Notes under the pieces: model-generated | Databases searched by the model: none | Seen by the model: only the letters and a program-made list of their open reading frames with translations | What the model was told of the DNA's origin: nothing | Assembly: GCA_027483425.1 (NCBI GenBank) | Contig: JAIXUR010000200.1 | Coordinates: forward strand, 1-7,739 | Source of the DNA: Cyanobacteriota bacterium | GTDB lineage: Bacteria > Cyanobacteriota > Cyanobacteriia > Phormidesmidales > Phormidesmidaceae | DNA length: 7,739 bases | Direction of reading: 5' to 3' | Translations under genes and position numbers: made by a program | In this document: piece by piece, positions 1 to 6,611 of the stretch | How the letters are laid out: every line of letters starts with the position of its first letter | How positions within the stretch are numbered: the first letter of the stretch is position 1

Positions 1-361
1 AGGGTAAGCCGCGCGATCGCGCCACCGTCGCCGTCGCCGTACTGAGGGGCGAGAACAGCGTGTGGATGTGAGCCAGGTCGTATTCGTGGCTGTGGCGGTA
101 CAGCCAGCTCAGCAGCCCCGCCGAAAACTTGTAACGCCGCCAGGGCGAGCAGGCAAAATAGCGCACCGTGTAGTTGTCTTCCGGTACAGCCACCCCTAGC
201 GGCACATCTAGGGGTGGCTGGCCCGAATCACCATTGGCGTTTGTCGTCAGAATCGTCACCTCTGCTCCCGCCGCCGCCAGCCCCTGGGCGAAGCCCCGCA
301 CCATCTGGCTCGGGCCGCCGTAGATGAGGGAGATGGAGGGGATGATTTGGAGGATACGCAT
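1..361 (-). CDS. Glycosyltransferase, GT4-like, N-terminal part (cut by window edge)
   Basis: The first 120 residues of a glycosyltransferase are visible; the rest lies beyond the left edge. The protein opens with a Rossmann-type strand (MRILQIIPS), then a GGPSQM turn (residues 15-20), a helix, and the strand EVTILTT (34-40). DLAHIHTLFSP (95-105) fits the next strand of the acceptor-binding domain. This is the layout of GT-B fold, GT4 ('group 1') enzymes, which transfer sugars from nucleotide-sugar donors to lipid-linked or growing polysaccharide acceptors at the cytoplasmic membrane face. The donor-binding half with the EX7E motif is not in the window, so substrate is unknown. It follows another GT4 gene by 85 bp, suggesting a shared exopolysaccharide locus. 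The ATG at 361 is chosen because it opens the long frame. A second ATG at 386, made by a 25-bp tandem duplication, reads out of frame. No clear Shine-Dalgarno is seen. Confidence 0.87.
   Translation of the reverse strand, partial: MRILQIIPSISLIYGGPSQMVRGFAQGLAAAGAEVTILTTNANGDSGQPPLDVPLGVAVPEDNYTVRYFACSPWRRYKFSAGLLSWLYRHSHEYDLAHIHTLFSPLSTATATVARSRGLP
187..220. repeat. Perfect 13-bp inverted repeat inside coding sequence
   Basis: The arms CAGCCACCCCTAG (187-199) and CTAGGGGTGGCTG (208-220) are exact reverse complements separated by 8 bases. In the mRNA this would make a strong hairpin across codons 48-59 of the glycosyltransferase (PPLDVPLGV region). It could slow translation or attenuate transcription, or be a chance product of similar Pro/Leu/Val codons. 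No T-run follows, so it is not called a terminator. Confidence 0.8.
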
Positions 362-390
362 GGGGGATGATTTGGAGGATACGCATGGGG
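338..390. repeat. 25-bp tandem duplication across the glycosyltransferase start
   Basis: Bases 338-365 are repeated with a 25-bp shift at 363-390, perfectly. The unit carries, on the minus strand, the start codon and the first eight codons (MRILQIIP) of the left-edge glycosyltransferase. The outer ATG at 386 runs into a different frame after eight codons and stops after about 51 codons, so only the inner ATG at 361 opens the full gene. It looks like a recent slippage or misalignment duplication. Confidence 0.9.
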
Positions 391-401
391 AGAGAGGGGG
401 T

Positions 402-433
402 GATTTTGGATTTTAGATTTGGGATTTTGGATT
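402..433. repeat. Degenerate heptanucleotide tandem repeat (STRR-like)
   Basis: Four consecutive 7-bp units read GATTTTG, GATTTTA, GATTTGG, GATTTTG, followed by a partial fifth (GATT). Short tandemly repeated heptamers in intergenic DNA are a known feature of filamentous cyanobacteria. This array sits in the 85-bp gap between two co-directional glycosyltransferase genes and is AT-rich compared with its surroundings. Confidence 0.8.
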
Positions 434-446
434 CAACTAATCCGTC

Positions 447-1667
447 TCATGGCGCTACGCCAATTTCCTCATAGAACGCCAGCAACTGCTTCGCCAGGGC
501 GCGGTTGGTGTAGCGGCCCATGGCACGGTGGTAGCCAGCGGCGGCAAGGGCCTGACGCTGTTCGGGATTTTCGATTACCAGGCGCAGGCGGTCGGCCAGG
601 GCGGAGGCGTTGCCTTCGGGAAAGACTAGGCCCGCCTGGTCGATGACGTGGGGGATTTCGCCGGAGTCGGAGCCGATGACGGGGACGGCGCAGGCCATGG
701 CTTCGATCAGCACATGGCCAAATTGTTCTTTCCAGCCTCTGGAGGTGAGGGTTTTAAAGGTGTCGGTGGTTTCCGAGGGCAGGACCAGGGTGTCCATGAG
801 GTTGATGTAGCTGGGCACCTGGTCGTGGGGGATGTCGGTGACCCAGCGTAGGCGATCGCCGATACCCAACCCGTCGGCCCTGGCCTGTACAGTGGCTTGT
901 AGGTCACCCCGACCGACCAGCAGCCACACCCAGGGCTGGGGTAGATGGCCTAGGGCAGCCAGGGCATCGCAGAGGGTGAGCAGACCTTTTTCGGCCACAA
1001 AGCGACCGCAGTAGCCCACCACAAAGGCATCGCTGGGAATGGAGAGAGCCTCGGCCAGCGCTGGCTGGGGCCGGGGCCGAAACAGGGTTTCGTCGATGCC
1101 GAGCTGGGGCATGACTCGGTAGGGACCTTGGTAGGAGCCTGGGGAGCGGCCATGGTCAACGCCCGGCCCAGATGGGCCATGGCGCAGGATATCTGCCCCA
1201 TCCTGATTACCCACCACTAGGCCGTGGGTGTGCCGTAGGTTATAGGCTTCTAGCGCAGAGATAGGGAACTTGAGCTGGTAGGGCAGGTTCCACCAGGTGA
1301 AGAACACATTTTTGGCCCTGAGACCCAGCAGTCGATTGAGGGTGATGGTCTGGGCGTAGGCCAACGCCCTGGCCCCTTGCTCGACCTGAATCACCTGGGG
1401 GCGAAACTGCCGCAGTAGTTGCACCAGGTCAGGGCCAAAGGTGAGTAGCCCCTGGTTGTTTTGACTTAGGTGGCTGAGGGGCTGGACGCGAAAGTTGCCC
1501 TCAACCACGGGTTCGGAGACAATCAACCGATTTTGCACGCCCCCCGGTTGCCAGCGCCGGGGTACGCCCACCACCACCTCCAGTCCAGGGGATAGCTGGG
1601 CCAGGGCACGCAGCTTTTCACGGTTGAGGTCAATGATGTAGGTGTGGCTAAGCACAAGCACACCCAT
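447..1667 (-). CDS. Glycosyltransferase, GT4 family (complete)
   Basis: A 406-residue GT-B fold glycosyltransferase when counted from the ATG at 1667, a normal length for GT4. It begins with the strand GVLVLSHTYI, the usual first beta-strand. The donor-binding half shows GRFVAEKG (221-228), DIPHDQVPSYINLMD, and the EX7E signature, E314 and E322 in EQFGHVLIEAM, which contacts the nucleotide-sugar. It probably adds one sugar during extracellular polysaccharide assembly at the cytoplasmic membrane face; donor and acceptor cannot be told from sequence. Conserved-looking segments include SQNNQGLLTFGPDL and FFTWWNLPYQLKFP. A Gly/Pro-rich stretch at 163-177 looks like an insertion. The frame stays open up to a TTG at 1766, overlapping the upstream EEP gene, but that leader resembles no GT4 start. 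ATGs at 1694 and 1667 are better; no Shine-Dalgarno decides between them. A possible relation to hormogonium polysaccharide (Hps) enzymes is only a guess. Confidence 0.93.
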   Translation of the reverse strand: MGVLVLSHTYIIDLNREKLRALAQLSPGLEVVVGVPRRWQPGGVQNRLIVSEPVVEGNFRVQPLSHLSQNNQGLLTFGPDLVQLLRQFRPQVIQVEQGARALAYAQTITLNRLLGLRAKNVFFTWWNLPYQLKFPISALEAYNLRHTHGLVVGNQDGADILRHGPSGPGVDHGRSPGSYQGPYRVMPQLGIDETLFRPRPQPALAEALSIPSDAFVVGYCGRFVAEKGLLTLCDALAALGHLPQPWVWLLVGRGDLQATVQARADGLGIGDRLRWVTDIPHDQVPSYINLMDTLVLPSETTDTFKTLTSRGWKEQFGHVLIEAMACAVPVIGSDSGEIPHVIDQAGLVFPEGNASALADRLRLVIENPEQRQALAAAGYHRAMGRYTNRALAKQLLAFYEEIGVAP

Positions 1668-1740
1668 GGCGGGCAGCATCCACGGAGAGGGCATTTTTAG
1701 GGTGCCCAGGGGGATGCGGGGGTTACCTAGCGCCAGTGAA

Positions 1741-2775
1741 TCAGGGTTGATTGGGGCGGTATTCAAACAGGGCTCTCACCATGCCGTGGTCAGAGGAGCC
1801 ATCGGCTTTGTGGTCATCCTGGTTGAGGTGGTCATTGACGACATCCATACCCTTAAAGGCCCACTGGCGCTGGCGAGAGTTGTCGTAGAACTCCTGGGAG
1901 ACCAAAATATGGTCGAGGGATTCCCGCAGATTTTGATGGATGTGGGTGTAGTAGACGTCGCGATCGCTGCGGTACTGCTGCAATCGACTGGCCGCGTAGA
2001 GAGCCGTATCGCTGCCCCCCTGATCTAGCCCATTAAGGATGTAGTTGGGCTGGCCAGTCAGGATATTCAAGGTGTTACTGGTGGGGCCGTCGTTGAGATC
2101 GCCCAGGACGACCACTGGGTTATCGGTTCCTTTGAGCGTTTCCGTCAGCAGCATTCGCAGGGCGGTGGCTTCAGCGGTTCTGCGAATCGTCGAAAGGGCA
2201 CTGCCCAAAGCATCGCTGTGGCGACTGTAGTAGTCCTGATCGGTTCGGTACCAGCCTTCGGTGTAGATTTGGGTGGGGGCTTTGGACTTAAAGTGGGCGA
2301 CGTAGACCGAGATGGGTGCCCCGTTCGCCCGGGGCCGCACTTTAAAATTCAGCACTGGTCTGGAAAACCCATCGATCCCGACCACAATATCCGGGGTTTG
2401 AGGGTCGCCGCCGCCGCTTTGCAGCCTGAATTTTTCTGGAAATCGTTCAATCCATTCGGGCTCGCCCACCAAAATGTCCTTTCTGACCGCGCCGCTGCAA
2501 ACAATGGTTTGCCCGGTCTGCTCTGGCGGTACCAGGAGGATATAGTCGGCTAGGTCGGGGTGGTCAAACACCGCCTGTAACGCTTTCTGGTGCCATAGCT
2601 CCTGAAAGCCCCATAGGTCTGAGGGGTGCTGAATGATAATGCGGCGAAGCCACTCTAGCTTGCGATCGAAGGCGGTTTCATCCCAGCCGTCGGGATCTCG
2701 ATACATCCGCAGCCCAGGCAGATTGAGGTTGTAAAGGTTCAGGGTCGCCAGGGCGAACTGAGTGCGTCTAGCCAT
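1741..2775 (-). CDS. Endonuclease/exonuclease/phosphatase (EEP) fold protein
   Basis: A 344-residue protein with the full motif set of the DNase I-like EEP superfamily. Numbering from the GTG at 2781, the motifs are Asn15 in ATLNLYNLN, Glu61 in WGFQELW (metal ligand), His163 in VYVAHFKSK, Asp228 and Asn230 in VVLGDLNDG, Asp290-His291 in LDHILVS, and Ser330-Asp331-His332 near the C-terminus. All catalytic positions are present, so it should be an active Mg2+-dependent phosphodiesterase or phosphatase. The family spans nucleases, sphingomyelinases and phosphoinositide phosphatases, and the substrate is not readable here. No signal peptide or TM segment is seen, so it is probably cytoplasmic. 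The ATG at 2775 is preferred over the GTG two codons upstream. It lies 73 bp before the likely start of the glycosyltransferase and may share its transcript. A 14-bp tandem repeat lies 70-97 bp upstream of the start. Confidence 0.93.
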   Translation of the reverse strand: MARRTQFALATLNLYNLNLPGLRMYRDPDGWDETAFDRKLEWLRRIIIQHPSDLWGFQELWHQKALQAVFDHPDLADYILLVPPEQTGQTIVCSGAVRKDILVGEPEWIERFPEKFRLQSGGGDPQTPDIVVGIDGFSRPVLNFKVRPRANGAPISVYVAHFKSKAPTQIYTEGWYRTDQDYYSRHSDALGSALSTIRRTAEATALRMLLTETLKGTDNPVVVLGDLNDGPTSNTLNILTGQPNYILNGLDQGGSDTALYAASRLQQYRSDRDVYYTHIHQNLRESLDHILVSQEFYDNSRQRQWAFKGMDVVNDHLNQDDHKADGSSDHGMVRALFEYRPNQP

Positions 2776-2844
2776 AGCCACTATCTCGCGATGAGGGGTT
2801 CAAACGGTATCGCTCCAGTGCTAACTTCACATCCCTGGGCCGCT

Positions 2845-2872
2845 GTTCCGGACATTACGTTCCGGACATTAC
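2845..2872. promoter_or_regulatory. Perfect 14-bp tandem repeat upstream of the EEP gene (possible operator)
   Basis: GTTCCGGACATTAC occurs twice head to tail (2845-2858 and 2859-2872) without mismatch, in the 200-bp gap between the hydrolase stop and the EEP start. Each unit contains the palindrome TCCGGA. Spacing of 14 bp is about one and a third helical turns. Tandem direct sites suggest a regulator or recombinase binding site, but no known cyanobacterial box was recognised; it does not fit the NtcA pattern GTA-N8-TAC. The repeat itself is certain and the role is inferred. The rest of the gap (2776-2975) shows only a short palindrome, CAGCTAGCTG, at 2943-2952. Confidence 0.5.
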
Positions 2873-2975
2873 ACTGACGGGCAGATCAGCCTCCACACAG
2901 AGGTTAGGGTGCTGTGCTGGCGGATTTCAGGTGGTTGCGAACCAGCTAGCTGCTCCAGTTTCGGCGCTTCACCAG

Positions 2976-3836
2976 TCATCGGTCTAGAAACTCAGCCATT
3001 AGGGCGTTAACCTGTCCCGGCTGTTCTTGCTGTACCCAGTGGCTGCACTGGGGGATGTAGCGCAGCTGTAGATTGCTCACATAGTCGTCGGTGCCAAGGG
3101 TGAGTTCTTTGCGGAGGGCGGCATCCTCTTCTCCCCAGATCAGCAGGGTCGGTACATCGAGTACGCTCCAGGGCTGCTGCCAGCGCCCGCCCAGGTCTAG
3201 GGCCCGGTAGTAGTTGACCATGGCGGTCAGGGCACCGGGTTGGGCGGCGGCGGCTTTGTAGGCGCGGAGGTCGTCGTCGCTAAAGGCGGTTTTATCCACC
3301 GCCATGCCCTGGAAGATTTTCTGGATCAGCCAGTAGTCACCCGCCTGCAGCAGCCACTCGGGCAGCCACGGTAGCTGAAAAATCCCGATGTACCAGCTGC
3401 GCAGGAGCTGCTGGGGGGTCCGCAGCCCCTCGGCAAACTTAGCCGGGTGGGGAATGTTCATGACGATCAGCGACTGGAGCACCTCGGGGTGGGCGTAGGC
3501 AAAGGCCCAGGCGATCGCGCCGCCCCAGTCGTGGCCGACTAAAACCATCTGCTCGTGCCCCAGGGCCACCATTGCACTCCACACATCCTCGATCAAAACC
3601 TCCATGCGGTAGGGTTCGATGCCTGCCGGTTTGTCGCTGTCGTTGTAGCCCCGCAGGTCGAGGGCGACGCAGGTGTAGTGGGCGGCAAAGGCGTCGAGCT
3701 GGTACCGCCACGAGTACCAAAACTCTGGAAAACCGTGCAAAAAGAGCATCAGCGGGCCCTGCCCCTGGGTTACGTAGTGCAGGCGCAGGCCATTGACCGT
3801 TAGAAATCCATGCTGTCTGCTGGTCGTCGTTGTCAT
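2976..3836 (-). CDS. Alpha/beta hydrolase, epoxide-hydrolase-like
   Basis: A 286-residue alpha/beta hydrolase resembling soluble epoxide hydrolases. HGFPE (34-38) is the oxyanion-hole motif, followed by FWYSWRYQ. GHDWGG (101-106) carries the nucleophile Asp103, where esterases would have Ser. The probable charge-relay acid is Asp238 in WGEED, and His266 in CSHW is the base. Cap-domain tyrosines that activate the epoxide are likely Tyr149 (WYIGIFQLP) and Tyr210 (NYYR). This set favours epoxide hydrolysis, water adding to an epoxide to give a diol, through an ester intermediate on Asp103. Haloalkane dehalogenases also use an Asp nucleophile, but the Tyr pair argues for epoxide hydrolase. The physiological substrate is unknown. 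There is no signal peptide. The ATG at 3836 comes 5 bp after the phosphatase stop, so the two genes are very probably co-transcribed, though their functions have no obvious link. Confidence 0.95.
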   Translation of the reverse strand: MTTTTSRQHGFLTVNGLRLHYVTQGQGPLMLFLHGFPEFWYSWRYQLDAFAAHYTCVALDLRGYNDSDKPAGIEPYRMEVLIEDVWSAMVALGHEQMVLVGHDWGGAIAWAFAYAHPEVLQSLIVMNIPHPAKFAEGLRTPQQLLRSWYIGIFQLPWLPEWLLQAGDYWLIQKIFQGMAVDKTAFSDDDLRAYKAAAAQPGALTAMVNYYRALDLGGRWQQPWSVLDVPTLLIWGEEDAALRKELTLGTDDYVSNLQLRYIPQCSHWVQQEQPGQVNALMAEFLDR

Positions 3837-3841
3837 GGCAT

Positions 3842-4336
3842 CTAGGTAAACAGCCTAGGTGGCAATAGCCACAACAGCGTAGCGCGGCCATACTCGATCT
3901 GGGGCCAGGTGGGCACATCAAACTCTAGACAGGCGATCGCAGCAGTGGGCATGTGCACCGCACCGCCCCCCATAAAGTAAGCCACCGCATCGGACCAGGT
4001 GGGCTCGTGACCGACCAGTAGTAAGGATCTGTGGTGGTCAGGAACCTGGTGGATGACCTCTAGCACCTGGGCCATGGACGCTTCGTAGAGGTCGTCGGTG
4101 ACCTCCATGGGGCAGTTCCACTGACCGGCAGCCATGGCCAGTTCTAGGGTGGTGCGGGCGCGCACGGCCGAGGAGGTGATAGCTAAATCGGGCACTTGGC
4201 CCGCCTTGGCCAGCAGTTTGCCCATGGTTTTAGCCGCCGTAATCCCCCTGGTGGCCACCGGGCGATCGCGATCGCGGCCGTAGCCAGCCTCCCAGTCTGA
4301 TTTGCCGTGGCGAAAAAGCATCAGGTGTTTAGTCAT
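3842..4336 (-). CDS. SixA-like histidine phosphatase (phosphoglycerate mutase-like superfamily)
   Basis: A 164-residue protein of the histidine phosphatase superfamily, close to SixA in size and motifs. LFRHGKSDW holds the catalytic RHG with His10 as the phospho-acceptor. DRPVATRG (24-31), SSAVRARTT (55-63, second Arg) and LVGHEPTWSD (107-116, His110) complete the phosphate pocket, and Glu85 in LYEAS fits the acid position. E. coli SixA removes phosphate from phosphohistidine (ArcB, NPr); here the substrate is inferred only by similarity. It is cytoplasmic, without signal or membrane segments. It leads a two-gene unit with the epoxide-hydrolase-like gene. A double overlapping HIP1 site lies within its 5' part. 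The ATG at 4336 places the first motif at the expected distance from the N-terminus. Confidence 0.94.
   Translation of the reverse strand: MTKHLMLFRHGKSDWEAGYGRDRDRPVATRGITAAKTMGKLLAKAGQVPDLAITSSAVRARTTLELAMAAGQWNCPMEVTDDLYEASMAQVLEVIHQVPDHHRSLLLVGHEPTWSDAVAYFMGGGAVHMPTAAIACLEFDVPTWPQIEYGRATLLWLLPPRLFT
4262..4275. repeat. Two overlapping HIP1 octamers
   Basis: GCGATCGC occurs at 4262-4269 and again at 4268-4275, sharing two bases. HIP1 is an over-represented octamer in many cyanobacterial genomes. Single copies occur at eight other places in the window, mostly inside genes. This doublet lies in the codons for the RDRDRP segment of the phosphatase. Confidence 0.9.
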
Positions 4337-4369
4337 GGACCGGTTAGGGTGCAGCCCTGGGGAAACTCT

Positions 4370-4384
4370 AGGGCAGGCTGCCCT
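4370..4384. other. Short GC-rich hairpin between tex and the phosphatase gene
   Basis: AGGGCAGCCTGCCCT is a perfect dyad with a single central base, so it folds as a 6-bp stem with a 3-base loop. It lies 62-76 bp beyond the tex stop codon and 34-48 bp before the next start. It could weaken read-through from tex, but no T-run follows on either strand, so an intrinsic terminator is not supported. The rest of the 4337-4445 gap shows no convincing promoter. Confidence 0.4.
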
Positions 4385-4445
4385 TGCTCACCTTAGGGGA
4401 TTGCCCGACTAGAATCAACGTCATCCCCAGCATTTTCTCTGACAA

Positions 4446-6599
4446 CTAGGATTTTGCCCGCATAGAAAGGCCAATGCGCTTCAGTTTAGGGTCTACCTCC
4501 ATCACCCGCACGCTGACCACCTGACCCACCTTGACAATGTCATTGGGGTCGCTGACAAAGCGATCGGCCAGTTGAGAAATATGCACCAGCCCGTCTTGGT
4601 GCACGCCAACATCGACAAACGCACCAAAGTTGGTGACATTGGTGACCACGCCTTCCAGGGTCAAGCCTGGCTTCAGGTCGGTGATATCGTTGATGTCCTC
4701 TTGAAAGCGGGCGTAGGTAAACTGCTCACGGGGGTCACGGCCAGGCTTTTCTAGCTCCTGCACAATGTCGCGCAGGGTGAGTTCGCCCGCCGCCGCCGTG
4801 GTGTATTTTTTGATGTCTAGGTGCTTGAGGCGGTCAGCCGCCTGGGAAATTTGGCCCAGGGGAATGGCTAGGTCGGCGGCGATCGCATCGACAATGCCAT
4901 AGCTTTCGGGATGCACCGCCGTATTGTCGAGGGGGTTCTGGCTGTTGCGAATGCGCAGAAACCCCGCCGCCTGCTCAAAGGCCTTGGGGCCCAGCTGCTT
5001 CACCTTCAACAGCTCTTGGCGCGACCCAAAGGCCCCATGGCCATCGCGATAGGCCACGATGTTGTTGGCCACCGCTGGGGTAATGCCCGATACGTAGGTC
5101 AGCAGCTGGCGGGAGGCCATGTTGAGGTCTACGCCCACGTAGTTGACACAGCTTTCGATGGTGTCATCTAGTTTCTGCTTCAGCCGCTTTTGATCGACAT
5201 CGTGCTGGTACTGACCCACGCCGATGGATTTGGGGTCCAGTTTGACCAGCTCCGCCAGGGGATCTTGCAGCCGCCGGGCAATGCTAATCGCCCCCCGCAC
5301 CGTCACATCCAACTCGGGGAACTCGGCGGCGGCGACCTCACTGGCCGAGTAAATCGAGGCTCCGGCTTCACTGACCAGCACCTTCACCGGGGGATTGGCC
5401 ACAGCGGTCAAGACCTCCCCCACAAAGGCGTCGGTTTCACGGCTGGCGGTGCCGTTGCCAATGGCGATCAGCTCAATGCGGTGCTGACGAATCATCCCGA
5501 CCAACGTCGCCGCCGCCTGCTGCCGCTGCCGGGCGGACTGGTGGGGAAAAATCGCCTGGTACTCTAAAAATTTGCCAGTGTCATCGACCGCCGCCACCTT
5601 GCAGCCGGTGCGAAAGCCGGGATCTACCCCTAGGGTTGGCTTCATGCCCGCCGGGGGCGACAGCAGCAGATTTTTTAAGTTGGCTTCAAAGGTTTGAATG
5701 GACACCTGATCGGCCCAGGCTTTTTTCTCGGCCATGACCTCGCTGGTTAACGACGGCTTGAGCAATCGACTGTAGGCGTCCTGTAGCAGCTCTCGATAGA
5801 ATCGGCGCAGGTCAGGCACAGAGGTCTTGACGACCCGCTGCTCTAGGGCGTGCAACAGGGGCTCTAGCTCCACCTCGAGCCCGATTTTGAGCACGCCTTC
5901 GCGATCGCCCCGCAGCAGCGCCAGCAGGTTGTGGGAGGCAATGGATCGCACCGGGGCCTGGTAGGCCCGATACATCTCGTACTTGGTGGTGCCCTCAGGG
6001 TGATCTTTCTTGACGCTGGCGGTGAAGTAGCCCTGGTTGAGCAGACGATCGCGCACGTAACGGCGCAGATCGACCCGCTCCGCCACCTGTTCCGCCAGAA
6101 TATCCGCAGCACCCTGGAGGGCGGCGTCCGCAGACTCGATCCCTTGATCGGGCTTTACAAAGGCCTGGGCTTCCTGCTGTAGAACGGCCCGCTGACCGGT
6201 CTTGTTCAAGGACTCAATGCGCTGAGCGAGCGGTTCCAGCCCTTTTTCCTTCGCCATGGTGGCGCGGGTGCGGCGCTTGGGGCGGTAGGGCAGGTAGAGA
6301 TCCTCTAGCTCGGTCTTTTGTTGGCAGGCGAGAATGGCAGATTTCAACGCCGGGGTGAGCTTACCTTGCCCCTCAATTTCGGCCAGCACGGTCTGTCGGC
6401 GATCGCCTAGCTCCGTTAAATACTGGTGGCGTTCGGCAATCTGCCGCAGTTGCACCTCGTCTAGATCCCCGGTGCGCTCTTTGCGGTAGCGGGCGACAAA
6501 GGGCACCGTGGCCCCTTCGCCAAAAAGTTCTAGGGTAGCCTCGACCTGGGTGGGGCGAATGTCTAACTCGGCGGCAATGGTGGCGGCGATGGTCGTCAT
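4446..6599 (-). CDS. tex: Tex family RNA-binding protein with S1 domain
   Basis: A full-length 717-residue Tex protein. An N-terminal helical domain (about 1-200) contains the hallmark stretch VPFVARYRKERTG (32-44) and LEDLYLPYRPKRRTR (98-112). The YqgF/RNase H-like domain follows, with TLGVDPGFRTGCK (322-334) and IGNGTASRETD (380-390). A helix-hairpin-helix region is at about 495-550 (VSGITPAVANNIV, FGSRQELLKVKQLG), and the C-terminal S1 domain spans 645-713 (GVVTNVTNFGAFVDVGVHQDGL). Tex binds nucleic acid through S1 and HhH and acts in transcription and RNA turnover in the cytoplasm; in other bacteria it affects toxin expression or stress survival, and its exact role in cyanobacteria is unclear. 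All domains are intact, with no frameshift. The ATG at 6599 fits family N-termini (MTTIAATIAAELDI). It starts 12 bp after the small coiled-coil gene, so the two probably share a transcript. Confidence 0.98.
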   Translation of the reverse strand: MTTIAATIAAELDIRPTQVEATLELFGEGATVPFVARYRKERTGDLDEVQLRQIAERHQYLTELGDRRQTVLAEIEGQGKLTPALKSAILACQQKTELEDLYLPYRPKRRTRATMAKEKGLEPLAQRIESLNKTGQRAVLQQEAQAFVKPDQGIESADAALQGAADILAEQVAERVDLRRYVRDRLLNQGYFTASVKKDHPEGTTKYEMYRAYQAPVRSIASHNLLALLRGDREGVLKIGLEVELEPLLHALEQRVVKTSVPDLRRFYRELLQDAYSRLLKPSLTSEVMAEKKAWADQVSIQTFEANLKNLLLSPPAGMKPTLGVDPGFRTGCKVAAVDDTGKFLEYQAIFPHQSARQRQQAAATLVGMIRQHRIELIAIGNGTASRETDAFVGEVLTAVANPPVKVLVSEAGASIYSASEVAAAEFPELDVTVRGAISIARRLQDPLAELVKLDPKSIGVGQYQHDVDQKRLKQKLDDTIESCVNYVGVDLNMASRQLLTYVSGITPAVANNIVAYRDGHGAFGSRQELLKVKQLGPKAFEQAAGFLRIRNSQNPLDNTAVHPESYGIVDAIAADLAIPLGQISQAADRLKHLDIKKYTTAAAGELTLRDIVQELEKPGRDPREQFTYARFQEDINDITDLKPGLTLEGVVTNVTNFGAFVDVGVHQDGLVHISQLADRFVSDPNDIVKVGQVVSVRVMEVDPKLKRIGLSMRAKS

Positions 6600-6611
6600 A
6601 AGAAGGCTGAT

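Noticed and set aside
1668..1766. N-terminal extension of the complete glycosyltransferase from a TTG at 1766
   Set aside because: The leader overlaps the EEP gene end and resembles no GT4 N-terminus; ATGs at 1694 or 1667 put the first beta-strand at the start.
1642..2230. Plus-strand open frames opposite the glycosyltransferase/EEP junction
   Set aside because: They lie antisense to well-supported genes with full motif sets, and their translations show no domain.
4370..4384. Intrinsic terminator after tex
   Set aside because: The stem is short and no T-run follows on either strand; kept only as a hairpin.
5190..5567. Plus-strand open frame of 125 codons inside tex
   Set aside because: Antisense to the conserved YqgF/HhH part of Tex; a normal shadow in GC-rich coding DNA.
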